From contig NZ_SACO01000007.1 in the NCBI RefSeq assembly GCF_004005905.1, positions 1 through 64,000 on the forward strand: a stretch of 64,000 nucleotides of DNA, given 5' to 3'. Position 1 is the first letter of the stretch, and the number at the start of each line of letters is the position of its first letter. Shown here in pieces: positions 34,718-44,026 of this stretch. The notes beneath the pieces are model-generated. The model did not search any database, was not told the origin of the DNA, and saw only the letters and a list, made by a program, of their open reading frames with translations. The translations under genes and the position numbers were made by a program. This DNA is from Novosphingobium umbonatum. GTDB taxonomy: Bacteria; Pseudomonadota; Alphaproteobacteria; Sphingomonadales; Sphingomonadaceae.

Positions 34718-37700
34718 GTGTTTGACCTGACGCGAAAGGATCCTCTCTTGCCTGCATGTGCTTCACTGTCCGACGACTTTGCCATTCGCTTAATTGGGGC
34801 GTCAGCGCAGATCGGTCCATGCCTCGAAAGTGGGGCCAAAATTACCAGACGAGTCTTGAATTCGGCAATGGAGGATGCCTTTGGCGCGGGATCGACTGGC
34901 GGTGCATGGACGCAGCGTGACAGCTTCCAAATGCTCGAAATCGCCATCCTGGGAGCGATGTCGGGACGTAAATGGTCTGCTGATCCAGTACTAACCTTAG
35001 CTGCGTTGAGGGACTTAGAGACCCAACTTCCCACACAAACCGTCCGAAGCCAGGAACAAGTTGAGCAGCAACATTTTTCAACGCCGTTGGGATTGGCCTG
35101 GCTGGCGGCCTACCTTGCCGACATTCAGGCGGATGATGTAGTGCTCGAGCCCAGTGCGGGCACTGGAATGCTGGCTGTCTGGGCCAGACACGCTGGCAGC
35201 CTGTATCTCAACGAAATCAATCTCGTCCGCCAGGAAATCCTTCGCCGTTTGTTCCCCGGCGCAGTTGTGACTGGCTATGATGCCGTCCGCATCGGCACTC
35301 ATCTGACCGAACGGCCTAGCGTTTTGCTGATGAACCCACCCTTCGCCCGTAACACCGCTGGCCTCGAAGATCCAACCACAGCCGTACGCCACTTGGCCGC
35401 CGCACTCGGCGTTCTGAAACCCAATGGGCGCCTCGTCGCCATCATGCCAGACAGCTTCCAACCACATGGCCGCCGCGCCGAACTGTTCCAGCGCGCGCTT
35501 CAGGGGGCGAGTGTGGCCTTTCATGCCCGCCTTGAAGGGGCCTTCACCAAACAGGGCACCTCGATTCCTGTGCGATTGCTGGTGATCGACAAGCGCGCGG
35601 GGGCCGGCAGCAATGCCGTCATTAACCGGTCAAAGATCGCCGATCTGGTCCCCTTCCTGTCCAAGGTTCCGCCGCGCCGGCGAATCGAATGCGAGTTACC
35701 ACTTCGGATTGCTTTACCCATTGCAGCCCCGAAAGCGACGTCGCCTTTGCTTGGCAGCTTTCGCTCAGCCGGCCAGAAACTTAGCTCTGTGATGCCTTGT
35801 GGCGATGCCAACGGCGCGATTCCTCTGGCCTACACCTTGCGCGACACCATTGCGGATGCCGAACAGGCGGTGGGCGTCTATGTCGCCTATCGGCCCCAAC
35901 GCCTAATCTTCGAGAATGCGACCGATCACCCGACCCAAATGGTGGAGTCGGCAGCTATGGCCTCGGTCGCGTTGCCGGCACCAAGCTATGTCCCCCAGCT
36001 TCCGGCAAAGGTGATCCGCGATCAGGTGCTCAGCCGCGCCCAGCTTGAAACGCTGGTCCACGCGCTCGATGCAACATCGTCCGATCTTACCGGCCGCTAC
36101 CGGGTGCCTGAACGCGGGCTTGAACTGGTGCCTGATGCCGAAGGCGCCATCTATAGGCGCGGCTTCTTCCTCGGCGATGGCACGGGTGCTGGCAAAGGTC
36201 GGCAGCTCGCCTCGATCCTGATGGATCAATGGCTGCGCGGCAGCCGCCGCCATCTCTGGATCAGCGAGAGCAATGCCCTGATCGAGGATGCCCGCCGCGA
36301 CTGGCAGGCGCTGGGTGGCATCACGCTCGACATCCAGCCTCTATCCAAGATCAAGCCCGAGGCCAGGATCAGGCAGGCTGATGGCATCCTCTTCGCCTCC
36401 TATGCCACGCTGCGCAGTGGCACTGGCGAGAAGACCCGCCTCCAGCAATTGCTGGAATGGCTCACCGCGGATTTCGACGGCGTGATCCTGTTCGACGAGG
36501 CTCATGCGATGGGCGGTGTCGCAGGTGGTGAAGGCCGGTTCGGTGCCACCAAGGGCTCGCAGCAGGGCATCGTCGGTGTCGAATTGCAGAACCGCCTGCC
36601 GCGCGCCCGGGTGATCTACGCCTCGGCCACGGGGGCGTCAGACGTGAACAATCTGGCCTATGCTGTCCGGCTTGGGCTGTGGGGCGAAGGCACGGCGTTC
36701 CCCGATCGCACCTCCTTTATCGCCCGCATCCGAGAGGGCGGCATCGCGGCGATGGAATTGGTCGCCCGTGAATTGAAGGCGATGGGCGTCTATACGGCGC
36801 GCGCCCTTTCTTACGCTGGCGTCGAATACGACATCCTGGAACACGCGCTGACCCCGCGCCAGATTGCAGACTTCGACGCCTATGCCGATGCCTGGGCGAT
36901 CATCCACCGCAACCTTGAAGCGGCGCTGGGGGCATCGGGTGTCACCGATCCGCTCGAGGGCAAAACCTTGAATGGTCAGGCGCTGTCGGCGGCGCGCTCG
37001 CGCTTCGAGAGCTCGAAGCAGCGTTTCTTCGGCCAGCTCCTGCTCTCGATGAAGCTGCCCTCGCTGCTTCCCGCCATCGAGGATGCGCTGGCCACCGAGC
37101 ACAGCGTGGTCATCCAACTGGTCTCGACAGCCGAGGCCTTGCTCGACCGGCGCCTGGCCGACCTCTCTGCCGAGGACCGTGCCGAGATCCAGCTCGACCT
37201 TTCACCCCGCGAGATCGTTGCGGACTATCTCGACAATGCCTTCCCGACCCGCGCCATGGAAAGCTACTGGGACGAGGATGGCAATGAGCGTTCACGTCCG
37301 ATTGTCGATGAGGCGGGGAATCCGGTGCATTCGCAGGAGGCCTTGCGGATCAAGGCAGAAACGCTGGAACTGCTGGGCGCACTGCCACCGATCGTCCCGG
37401 CACTCGATGCGATCATCTCCCGCTTCGGCACCGATGCGGTGGCCGAGATCACCGGTCGCACGCGCCGCCTGGTGACCTTGCCCGACGGCAGCCAGCGGCT
37501 TGAATCGCGCACCGCCAACCAGTCGCTGGCCGATGCCAATGCCTTCATGGGTGGGGCCAAGCGCATCCTCGTCTTCTCGGATGCCGGTGGCACGGGTCGT
37601 TCCTACCACGCCAGCCTTGATGCCAAGAACCAGCAGCGCCGAATGCACTTCCTGCTGGAGCCGGGCTGGCGGGCTGATCGCGCCATCCAGGGACTTGGCC

Positions 37701-38965
37701 GGACCAATCGAACGCATCAGGCGTCGGCGCCAGTGTTCCGCCCCGTCACCACCGATTGCCTCGGCGAACGGCGCTTCATCTCGACCATCGCCCGCCGCCT
37801 CGATGCCCTTGGCGCGCTGACACGCGGCCAGCGCCAGACCGGCGGGCAAAACCTGTTCGATCCTGCTGACAATCTCGAGAGCGATTACGCCCGCGAGGCC
37901 CTGACGCGTTGGTATCACCTGCTGCATCAGGGCAAGCTCACCAGCATCGGCTTTGCTGATTTTTGCGAGCGTACCGGCCTCCAGCTTGAGCAGGAGGGCT
38001 GCCTCACCGACAATCTCCCGCCGATCCAGCGCTGGCTTAACCGCATTCTGGCGCTGCCGATCGCGCTCCAGAACGCCGTCTTCGATGAATTCCTGGGGCT
38101 GGTCGAGGCTCGGATCGATGCGGCTCGCAAGGCAGGCACCTTCGATGCCGGCGTCGAGACCTTGGTGGCCGACAAGCTGACCATCATCAAGGAGCGGATC
38201 CTGCGCGAGGATGCCAATGGCGCCTCGACCCAGCTTCTGACACTTGAAGCGCAGTGGGCGCCCAAGTTCACGCCGCTTGCCGAGATCGTGAAGCGCATCG
38301 GCATCAAGGCCCGGCTGCTGCGCAATGGCCGCTCGTCGCGCGTGGCGGTGCTTATGCCCGATCGCACGCGCCTGATGGACGATGGCACGCCGGTTGCCAG
38401 TTTCACGCTGCACCGGCCTGGCGGCCTAAGCTGGCTCACCTCCGACGAACTCGCCGAGAGCCATTGGGACGATTGTGAGCGTGAGGTTTTCGAACAGGCC
38501 TGGCAGGCGGAAGCCGATGATCTGGCGACCAAGCCCTATACGGAGCGCTTCTACCTCGCGACCGGCCGCTTGTTGCCGATCTGGAACTTGCTAGGCGATG
38601 AGGCGCAAGTCCGCCGTCTTGTCACCCAGGATGGCCGGTCTTTGCTGGGGCGCATTGTGCCCGCCGAAGCGGTCAACATGCTGCTCGACAAGCTGGGTAT
38701 CGGCGATTGCATCGCGCTATCGCCCGAGCAACTGGTCGATGCGGCGCTAGGCGGCAAGGTCGTGCCCATTGATGTCTTGTCCGGCACCAGCCTCAAGCGC
38801 TCCCGCGTCAACGGCGAGCAACGGCTTGAGGTCATCGGCTTTGATCCGCGCGCGCTGCTGTCATGGAAGGCCAAGGGCTGCTTCACCGAGATCATCGCCT
38901 ATCAGACTCGGCTGTTCATGCCGGTGAGCAGCGCTCGGGAAATCGTGGAGGCGTTGGCGGCTTAG
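34718..38965 (+). CDS. strawberry-notch-type helicase with N-terminal methylase-like domain
   Basis: A 1415-residue protein, GTG start with GAGGG upstream. Around residues 140-260 an adenine-methylase-like domain has LEPSAGTGMLAVWA and NPPFAR. An SF2 ATPase follows: Walker A GDGTGAGKGRQ near residue 486, DEAH near 593. The C-terminal helicase half has SDAGGTGRSYHAS and QGLGRTNRTHQ near residues 952-1000, as in SNo-family proteins. Such genes are frequent on plasmids and phages of alphaproteobacteria and are thought to act on incoming DNA. Whether the methylase is active cannot be told. Confidence 0.85.
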   Translation: MFDLTRKDPLLPACASLSDDFAIRLIGASAQIGPCLESGAKITRRVLNSAMEDAFGAGSTGGAWTQRDSFQMLEIAILGAMSGRKWSADPVLTLAALRDLETQLPTQTVRSQEQVEQQHFSTPLGLAWLAAYLADIQADDVVLEPSAGTGMLAVWARHAGSLYLNEINLVRQEILRRLFPGAVVTGYDAVRIGTHLTERPSVLLMNPPFARNTAGLEDPTTAVRHLAAALGVLKPNGRLVAIMPDSFQPHGRRAELFQRALQGASVAFHARLEGAFTKQGTSIPVRLLVIDKRAGAGSNAVINRSKIADLVPFLSKVPPRRRIECELPLRIALPIAAPKATSPLLGSFRSAGQKLSSVMPCGDANGAIPLAYTLRDTIADAEQAVGVYVAYRPQRLIFENATDHPTQMVESAAMASVALPAPSYVPQLPAKVIRDQVLSRAQLETLVHALDATSSDLTGRYRVPERGLELVPDAEGAIYRRGFFLGDGTGAGKGRQLASILMDQWLRGSRRHLWISESNALIEDARRDWQALGGITLDIQPLSKIKPEARIRQADGILFASYATLRSGTGEKTRLQQLLEWLTADFDGVILFDEAHAMGGVAGGEGRFGATKGSQQGIVGVELQNRLPRARVIYASATGASDVNNLAYAVRLGLWGEGTAFPDRTSFIARIREGGIAAMELVARELKAMGVYTARALSYAGVEYDILEHALTPRQIADFDAYADAWAIIHRNLEAALGASGVTDPLEGKTLNGQALSAARSRFESSKQRFFGQLLLSMKLPSLLPAIEDALATEHSVVIQLVSTAEALLDRRLADLSAEDRAEIQLDLSPREIVADYLDNAFPTRAMESYWDEDGNERSRPIVDEAGNPVHSQEALRIKAETLELLGALPPIVPALDAIISRFGTDAVAEITGRTRRLVTLPDGSQRLESRTANQSLADANAFMGGAKRILVFSDAGGTGRSYHASLDAKNQQRRMHFLLEPGWRADRAIQGLGRTNRTHQASAPVFRPVTTDCLGERRFISTIARRLDALGALTRGQRQTGGQNLFDPADNLESDYAREALTRWYHLLHQGKLTSIGFADFCERTGLQLEQEGCLTDNLPPIQRWLNRILALPIALQNAVFDEFLGLVEARIDAARKAGTFDAGVETLVADKLTIIKERILREDANGASTQLLTLEAQWAPKFTPLAEIVKRIGIKARLLRNGRSSRVAVLMPDRTRLMDDGTPVASFTLHRPGGLSWLTSDELAESHWDDCEREVFEQAWQAEADDLATKPYTERFYLATGRLLPIWNLLGDEAQVRRLVTQDGRSLLGRIVPAEAVNMLLDKLGIGDCIALSPEQLVDAALGGKVVPIDVLSGTSLKRSRVNGEQRLEVIGFDPRALLSWKAKGCFTEIIAYQTRLFMPVSSAREIVEALAA

Positions 38966-38986
38966 CGGCTGCTCAGAGGTCAGCCA

Positions 38987-39478
38987 TCAAGCCGCAGCGT
39001 TGCGTACGCCGCGCTTGATGCGCTTGCCAACAGGTAATGCTGAGCCTTCGTGCCGCGTATCCTGTGCCATGGCCTTCGGTGCCGTCATGCGGAATGATCG
39101 CAGAGTTGCGACCTCCTCGGGATGGCGGGCCAGAATTTCGATAAGGCCTACCGCCGCGTCGCTCGGCGGCGTGCGCCCGCTTTCATATTTCTGGAAAGCC
39201 CGCTTGCCGCCACCGATGATGATGCCTGCCTCTTCCTGGGTCAGACCCAGCTTCCTGCGCACAGTCTTGATGCGGGCGGCATAGGCCTCGCGCAGTTCCT
39301 TGAACGCCTCGTTATAGGCGCGCAGATCCTCGCCGCTGTGAATGGCGTCCCCATCGCCTTCGGGATACCAGCCCGGCACCTCGACGACGCGCGAGAGCGA
39401 GCCGACGCACACCGTCTGCGGGCGCGTGTCGCGGCGCAGTTCCTGCCCCGTCTCGGGGTGAATTCGCGTCTCGCTCAT
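38987..39478 (-). CDS. mqsA: MqsA-family antitoxin
   Basis: A 163-residue protein. An N-terminal part (MSETRIHPETGQELRRDTR) and a C-terminal XRE helix-turn-helix (RKLGLTQEEAGIIIGGGKRAFQKYESGR) match the MqsA/YgiT family, although the zinc-binding CxxC pairs of E. coli MqsA are reduced here. It begins one base after mqsR ends and would neutralise the toxin and repress the pair. Confidence 0.85.
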   Translation of the reverse strand: MSETRIHPETGQELRRDTRPQTVCVGSLSRVVEVPGWYPEGDGDAIHSGEDLRAYNEAFKELREAYAARIKTVRRKLGLTQEEAGIIIGGGKRAFQKYESGRTPPSDAAVGLIEILARHPEEVATLRSFRMTAPKAMAQDTRHEGSALPVGKRIKRGVRNAAA

Positions 39479-39479
39479 T

Positions 39480-39794
39480 TCAAACCTCCTTGAAGGATGT
39501 CAGCACGACATCGATCAGCGTCTCGCCGGCAAACTTCAGATACAACCACAAGCCATCACAGGGGATGTTGTAGGTGTCGTGCCACAGCCGATGGTTCGGC
39601 GGATTGTGTGCCGTCTCGGACTTGATGAAATCGCCCGGTTCCAGCGCCTGCACGACATCGACAATATCCTCGAGCGAATAGCCGATCTTCTGGGCATCGC
39701 GGGCCGCCTTGCTCGTGATCTCAAGCGTGTCCACATCGGCAAACTTGGCCTGGATCGCTTTGAGGTCATGGTGCGGGGTCCGCTTTACCGGCAT
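39480..39794 (-). CDS. mqsR: MqsR-family mRNA interferase toxin
   Basis: A 104-residue RelE-fold toxin: KRTPHHDLKAIQAKF ... ALEPGDFIKSET ... HDTYNIPCDGLWLYLKF. MqsR cuts mRNA at GCU or similar sites. Toxin first, antitoxin second, as in E. coli mqsRA. A palindrome ACCTTAAAGGT lies ten bases upstream. The pair likely stabilises the element. Confidence 0.88.
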   Translation of the reverse strand: MPVKRTPHHDLKAIQAKFADVDTLEITSKAARDAQKIGYSLEDIVDVVQALEPGDFIKSETAHNPPNHRLWHDTYNIPCDGLWLYLKFAGETLIDVVLTSFKEV

Positions 39795-39803
39795 GTCTAA
39801 TAC

Positions 39804-39814
39804 ACCTTAAAGGT
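39804..39814 (-). promoter_or_regulatory. MqsA-like operator
   Basis: ACCTTAAAGGT is an 11-base palindrome with ACCT and AGGT half-sites three bases apart. This is close to the E. coli mqsRA operator half-sites AACCT and AGGTT as I recall them. Its position just before mqsR fits autoregulation. Confidence 0.6.
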
Positions 39815-40013
39815 CATTTTTTCAAGAGGCGCTTTTGCAAGGACGCGCGGGGGAATCGGCGATGCAAACTGTTCGGATTGCTGCCTTAGCGCCCCACGCG
39901 CCGTGAGGAAACAAACGCCCAGAGAAAAGGGGAAAGCCATGGGGGCGAGGCCCCCTGGAGGCGAAAGCGTTCCATGATCCGGGCCTCTCGACCCAAGCGC
40001 TGGAGCCCCTATC

Positions 40014-42038
40014 ATGCAGTCCACCACCCTGACGCACGCCAGGCTGCGTCTTTCCGAGAGCAACGTCCGCAAGGCCAATGGCGACGCAGGCCTTGAGGCC
40101 CTGGCCGCCAGCATCGCCGAACACGGCCTGTTGCAACCCCTGATCGTCAGCCCCTCGGCGGGCAAGAAGACCCTCTACGATGTCCACGCTGGTGGCCGCC
40201 GCTGGCGCGCGATCGGTCTGCTGATCGAACGCGGCGTGCTGCCGAAGGATTATGCGATCGACGTGCGCATCTGCGAGAACGAGGATGCCGCCGCGCGCGA
40301 GATCAGCCTTGCGGAAAACCTGATCCGCGAAGCTATGACGCCGGCGGATGAGGCGCGGGCCTATCGCGATATTGTCGATGGTGGCGCTGATGCCGAAGCT
40401 GTGGCGCGTCGCTTCGGCGTCACCGTCCGCCATGTTCAGGGTCGCTTGCGGCTTGCTGACCTGGCCGAGCCGATCTTCGCGGCGCTCGCCGCTGGCGACA
40501 TCACGCTGGATGTCGCCATGGCCTATGGCTCGACCGGTGACCGCGAGCGGCAGGCAGCGGCGTGGGAGCGTCTGTCGACGAGCTGGCAGGCCGACAATCC
40601 GCAGGCGATCCGCCGTGCGATCGCCGAGGAAAGCCTCTCGTCCGATCACCCCATCGCCCGCTTTCTTGGCGAGGCCGAATACGTCGCCTGCGGTGGTCGG
40701 ATCGAGCGCGATCTTTTTGCGACCGAGGGCGAAGGCCGGTGGCTCGATGGCGATCTTGCCATGGACCTCGCCGCCAAGAAGCTGGCGCATGAGGCCGAGG
40801 TGGCCGAACTCGGCTCCAAGCTCGCCTGGGTGAAGCCCACGCTGGCGACCCATGTCACCTATGACGAGACCAAGGACCTCCACGCCTATTGGCCGCGTCG
40901 CGCTGAACCCAGCGCCGAGGCACTGGCCCGTATGGACGAAATCTCCGACCGGATGACCGAGATCGCCGAGATCCTCGACTCGCCCGATGACGGCGATGAT
41001 GTCGAAGCGCTCGAGGCGGAATACAATTCGCTCGATACCGAGCATGATCGGCTTGCCGACACCGAACTGCTGATCCCCGAAGAGGACAAGCCCACCGTCG
41101 GCACCTTCCTCGTGCTCGGCAAGGATGGTCAGCCGCGCCTGCTGGAAACCTATTACACCTCGGTCAAGCCCGCGCGGCGGCCATCTGCATCGAGCGAACC
41201 CGTGGGCGGGGCCGAGATCGAGGGCGAGGAACCTGCGCCTTCGGCCAGCCTCCCACGCTCGCTCGAAGAGCAGATGGCCAAGGATCGTCGCGACGTGCTG
41301 GCGCTCCACATCGCCCATGATCCGGCGTTGGCGCTCGATCTGGCGATCTTCAGCCTGGCCCGCGACCATGCCGGTCATTTCGGCTACTCCGACACGGGCT
41401 GCACCATCCGCATCACAGACCGCAACGAGCCATCGGGCCTGACCGGCATTCCGGCGAGCCTCGCTGTGACCGAACTCGAACAGCAGCGCGCCAGCCTGCC
41501 CAATGACTGGGCAAGCGAAGAGGACAGCTTCGCCTCCTTCCTCGCCTTCCGGTCGCTGGACGATGGCGTGAAGGCGGGCTGGCTCGCCTATGCCGTCAGC
41601 CAGAGCCTCAAGGCGAGCCTTGCCAGTGGCACGCACGCCTGCACCTTCCAGAGCCGCCTGGGCGCCGAGATCGGCATCGACATGGCCCAGCACTGGCGGC
41701 CGGGTGCGGAAAACTTCTTCGACCGGATCAAGAAGGCGCAGATCCTCAGCATACTCGGGCAATTCGATTCCGAAATCGCCCTGCGCTATGCGGCGGCGAA
41801 GAAGTCCGAACTGGCAACGGCTGCTGCGCGCCTTTGTTCGGGCGACACGATCATCGAGCCGGAGATCAAGGCCAAGGCGCTCGCCTGGGTGCCCGATGCG
41901 ATGCGCTTTGACGGCGTTGCTGGTGATCTGATCGACAGCGGGATGGCCCTCGACGACAGAAATGAGGATGCCGGGGACGTTCCGCTCGACGCGGCCAACC
42001 AGAACGATGCCGACGACCCGCTCGGCCAAGCGGCCTGA
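40014..42038 (+). CDS. parB: ParB-family partition/regulatory protein, long form
   Basis: A 674-residue protein. ParB N-terminal domain (LRLSESNVRKANGDAGLEALAASIAEHGLLQPL; VHAGGRRWRAI; ISLAENLIREAMTPADEARAY) and a helix-turn-helix (VARRFGVTVRHVQGRLRLADLAEPI) fill residues 5-180. The remaining 490 residues, with an acidic coiled region near 300-345, are specific to large plasmid ParB-like proteins. No parA is next to it, so it may act in regulation or transfer, not classical partition. A GC-rich hairpin lies 45-75 bases before the start. Confidence 0.88.
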   Translation: MQSTTLTHARLRLSESNVRKANGDAGLEALAASIAEHGLLQPLIVSPSAGKKTLYDVHAGGRRWRAIGLLIERGVLPKDYAIDVRICENEDAAAREISLAENLIREAMTPADEARAYRDIVDGGADAEAVARRFGVTVRHVQGRLRLADLAEPIFAALAAGDITLDVAMAYGSTGDRERQAAAWERLSTSWQADNPQAIRRAIAEESLSSDHPIARFLGEAEYVACGGRIERDLFATEGEGRWLDGDLAMDLAAKKLAHEAEVAELGSKLAWVKPTLATHVTYDETKDLHAYWPRRAEPSAEALARMDEISDRMTEIAEILDSPDDGDDVEALEAEYNSLDTEHDRLADTELLIPEEDKPTVGTFLVLGKDGQPRLLETYYTSVKPARRPSASSEPVGGAEIEGEEPAPSASLPRSLEEQMAKDRRDVLALHIAHDPALALDLAIFSLARDHAGHFGYSDTGCTIRITDRNEPSGLTGIPASLAVTELEQQRASLPNDWASEEDSFASFLAFRSLDDGVKAGWLAYAVSQSLKASLASGTHACTFQSRLGAEIGIDMAQHWRPGAENFFDRIKKAQILSILGQFDSEIALRYAAAKKSELATAAARLCSGDTIIEPEIKAKALAWVPDAMRFDGVAGDLIDSGMALDDRNEDAGDVPLDAANQNDADDPLGQAA

Positions 42039-42066
42039 CCCTCAACCTCGAACAGCCACCGAACCG

Positions 42067-42098
42067 ATCCTCCTTCCGCGTCAGAGCGGGAGGAGGAT
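42067..42098. repeat. 13-bp inverted repeat before the second ardC
   Basis: ATCCTCCTTCCGC (42067-42079) pairs with GCGGGAGGAGGAT (42086-42098), one G:T pair, six-base loop. The right arm contains a decoy Shine-Dalgarno sequence. It lies 44 bases upstream of the start. Confidence 0.5.
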
Positions 42099-42141
42099 GG
42101 CGAACCTGCGAGCAAGGCTCGGATCAGGAGGAGACCATCCC

Positions 42142-43044
42142 ATGAAGCCCCGTCACGACATCTACGCCACCGTCACCGCCCAGCTTGTCGCCGCGATCGA
42201 ATCCGGCGCGGGCGAATGGCGGATGCCCTGGCACCATTCCGGCGCGCCTGTCATGCGCCCGACCAGCGTGGCTGGCCGGCGCTATTCCGGCATCAACCGC
42301 CTTGTCCTCTGGGCTACCGCCGATGCCTGCGGCTACGCCTCGGGCATTTGGGCGACCTATCAGCAATGGCGCGCCCATGGCGGCCAGGTGCGGAAGGGTG
42401 AGATCGGCACCCATGTCATCCTCTGGAAGAAGGTCGAGCGCGGTGACGCTGCTGCGGAAGCGGGCGGCGACGGCGACAGCCGTGCCCGCTTCTTTGCGCG
42501 CAGCTTCGTCGTCTTCAACCGCGATCAGGTGGACGGCGCCGAAGATGCCGCCGACAAGGAGGTTGCGCCCATCACCACCTCGGTCGCCGATGCGCTGGCC
42601 TTCCTCGAAGGGCTCGGCGTCCCGGTCGAGTACGGCCTGCATGACGCCTATTACCGCCCCGACATCGACAAGGTATTCATGCCCGAGCGCACGGCTTTCG
42701 ACCATGACCTCGACCTTGTGTCCACACTCGCACATGAGGTCACCCACGCGAGTGGACATGTGAACAGGTTAGCCCGTGAAACGCTGCGCGACTATCACAA
42801 GGAGCGCAGCATTCGCGCGCGCGAAGAACTCGTGGCCGAGCTAGGCGCCAGCTACCTGATGGCAGATCTGGGCCTCGCTTATACTCCGAGGCCCGACCAT
42901 GCCGCCTACCTCTCCAGTTGGTTGGGCGCCTTGCGCCACGATCCCAAGGCGATCTTCAACGCCGCCGCGCAAGCGCAGGCCGCCGCCGACTGGATTCACG
43001 CGGCGCACAAGGCTGCGATTGCGCCGATGGCGATTGCGGCATGA
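42142..43044 (+). CDS. ardC: ArdC-type antirestriction protein, second copy
   Basis: A 300-residue homologue of the protein at 24977: N-terminal DUF1738 domain (DIYATVTAQLVAAIESGAGEW; YSGINRLVLW) and zincin domain with HEVTHASGH (about residue 203) and ELVAELGASYL. AGGAGGAG stands upstream of the ATG. The next gene overlaps the stop (ATGA). Probably protects transferred single strands. Confidence 0.92.
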   Translation: MKPRHDIYATVTAQLVAAIESGAGEWRMPWHHSGAPVMRPTSVAGRRYSGINRLVLWATADACGYASGIWATYQQWRAHGGQVRKGEIGTHVILWKKVERGDAAAEAGGDGDSRARFFARSFVVFNRDQVDGAEDAADKEVAPITTSVADALAFLEGLGVPVEYGLHDAYYRPDIDKVFMPERTAFDHDLDLVSTLAHEVTHASGHVNRLARETLRDYHKERSIRAREELVAELGASYLMADLGLAYTPRPDHAAYLSSWLGALRHDPKAIFNAAAQAQAAADWIHAAHKAAIAPMAIAA

Positions 43045-43472
43045 GGCAGGCCACAGCGACCGCGCGCCTCTGGCCCGATGGCGCACAGGTTGCTTGTCGT
43101 CCATTGTCAGGCATTCCGCCTGTCGAATGGCTTCAAGCCTACGTGGCTATGGTGGCGTCGATCCGCACCGGCATGGTCCGAGAGATGCCATCCTTCGCGC
43201 CCGTCCACCGCTGGCGCGGGACGGCGCACAGGGTGCTGCTGCGCAATCCCTATGCCGACATCGGCCTGACCTGCTTCGACGGGCAAGCCGCCGTCTGGCT
43301 CGGTGAGCGGATCGACCGTCACTATCGCATCCGCTGTGAATGGAGCGATGTCTCTGGGCCGGCCCGTCACTGGCTCGCCAGCATCGCGCCGACTTTTGCG
43401 GCCTGCGCCGAGCGCCTTGGCTTTGTCCCCATCGACACACCCATCGATCAGCCTTGGCTCGAAGCCGCCTGA
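43041..43472 (+). CDS. conserved-type plasmid protein, unknown function
   Basis: A 143-residue soluble protein, coupled to ardC by a four-base overlap. It is rich in Trp and Arg (VHRWRGTAHRVLLRNPYADIGLTCFDGQAAVWLGERIDRHY) with two C-terminal Cys. No domain is recognised. Codon use matches its neighbours, so it is a real gene. Confidence 0.65.
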   Translation: MRQATATARLWPDGAQVACRPLSGIPPVEWLQAYVAMVASIRTGMVREMPSFAPVHRWRGTAHRVLLRNPYADIGLTCFDGQAAVWLGERIDRHYRIRCEWSDVSGPARHWLASIAPTFAACAERLGFVPIDTPIDQPWLEAA

Positions 43473-43495
43473 TCGCGTGTCTTCAGGAGATCCCC

Positions 43496-43912
43496 ATGTC
43501 CCAACAGCCCACTTCTGGCGAATGGCGCGAAGGCAGCCTTGTTCGCACGACCGCCGACTGGCCCTTCGACTGGATCGCTGAAATCGCGGCGATCGACCCT
43601 TTGACCCACAGCTATACCTGCATCGGCACGGTCCGGCAGGCCGGAACCCGCCGCTATGATGAGGCGCTGGCCAACCTGCGCCTTATGACCCGAGCGCCCG
43701 CCATGCTCCGGATCCTGAAAGCCATTTCGCAGGTGCTCGACATGAGTGACCCTGACCACGATGCCTTTGCCGATAGCGCCGCGGATTGCCTTGATGCGCT
43801 GCTTGAGCAGCAGGAGCCGCTGCGGCATTTGTTGGACGAATTTGGTTTTGCTCATCATCAACCATCTATGCCAGCCAATCTCGGGGCACCTCTCACAGGC
43901 CATCGGGCTTGA
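43496..43912 (+). CDS. conserved-type plasmid protein, unknown function
   Basis: A 138-residue protein, with AGGAG seven bases before the ATG. The C-terminal half is acidic and helical (LKAISQVLDMSDPDHDAFADSAADCLDALLEQ). It closes the ardC operon. No family was recognised. Confidence 0.6.
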   Translation: MSQQPTSGEWREGSLVRTTADWPFDWIAEIAAIDPLTHSYTCIGTVRQAGTRRYDEALANLRLMTRAPAMLRILKAISQVLDMSDPDHDAFADSAADCLDALLEQQEPLRHLLDEFGFAHHQPSMPANLGAPLTGHRA

Positions 43913-44026
43913 TCGAAAGCGATAAGGGTCGTCGGAAACGACCAGAATACGCAGTTCACCAGTGTCGTCGCGATTGTCCGGATTCGACAGGGGCAGCCGT
44001 CCAAGGCTTATACGGTAATGAGCACT

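Noticed and set aside
39822..42029. 735-codon open frame on the minus strand
   Set aside because: It is antisense to the ParB-like gene, which has clear motifs; long antisense frames are usual in GC-rich DNA.
40014..42038. Plasmid replication initiator near parB
   Set aside because: No RepA/RepC-like protein or iteron array next to ParB, and no ParA.
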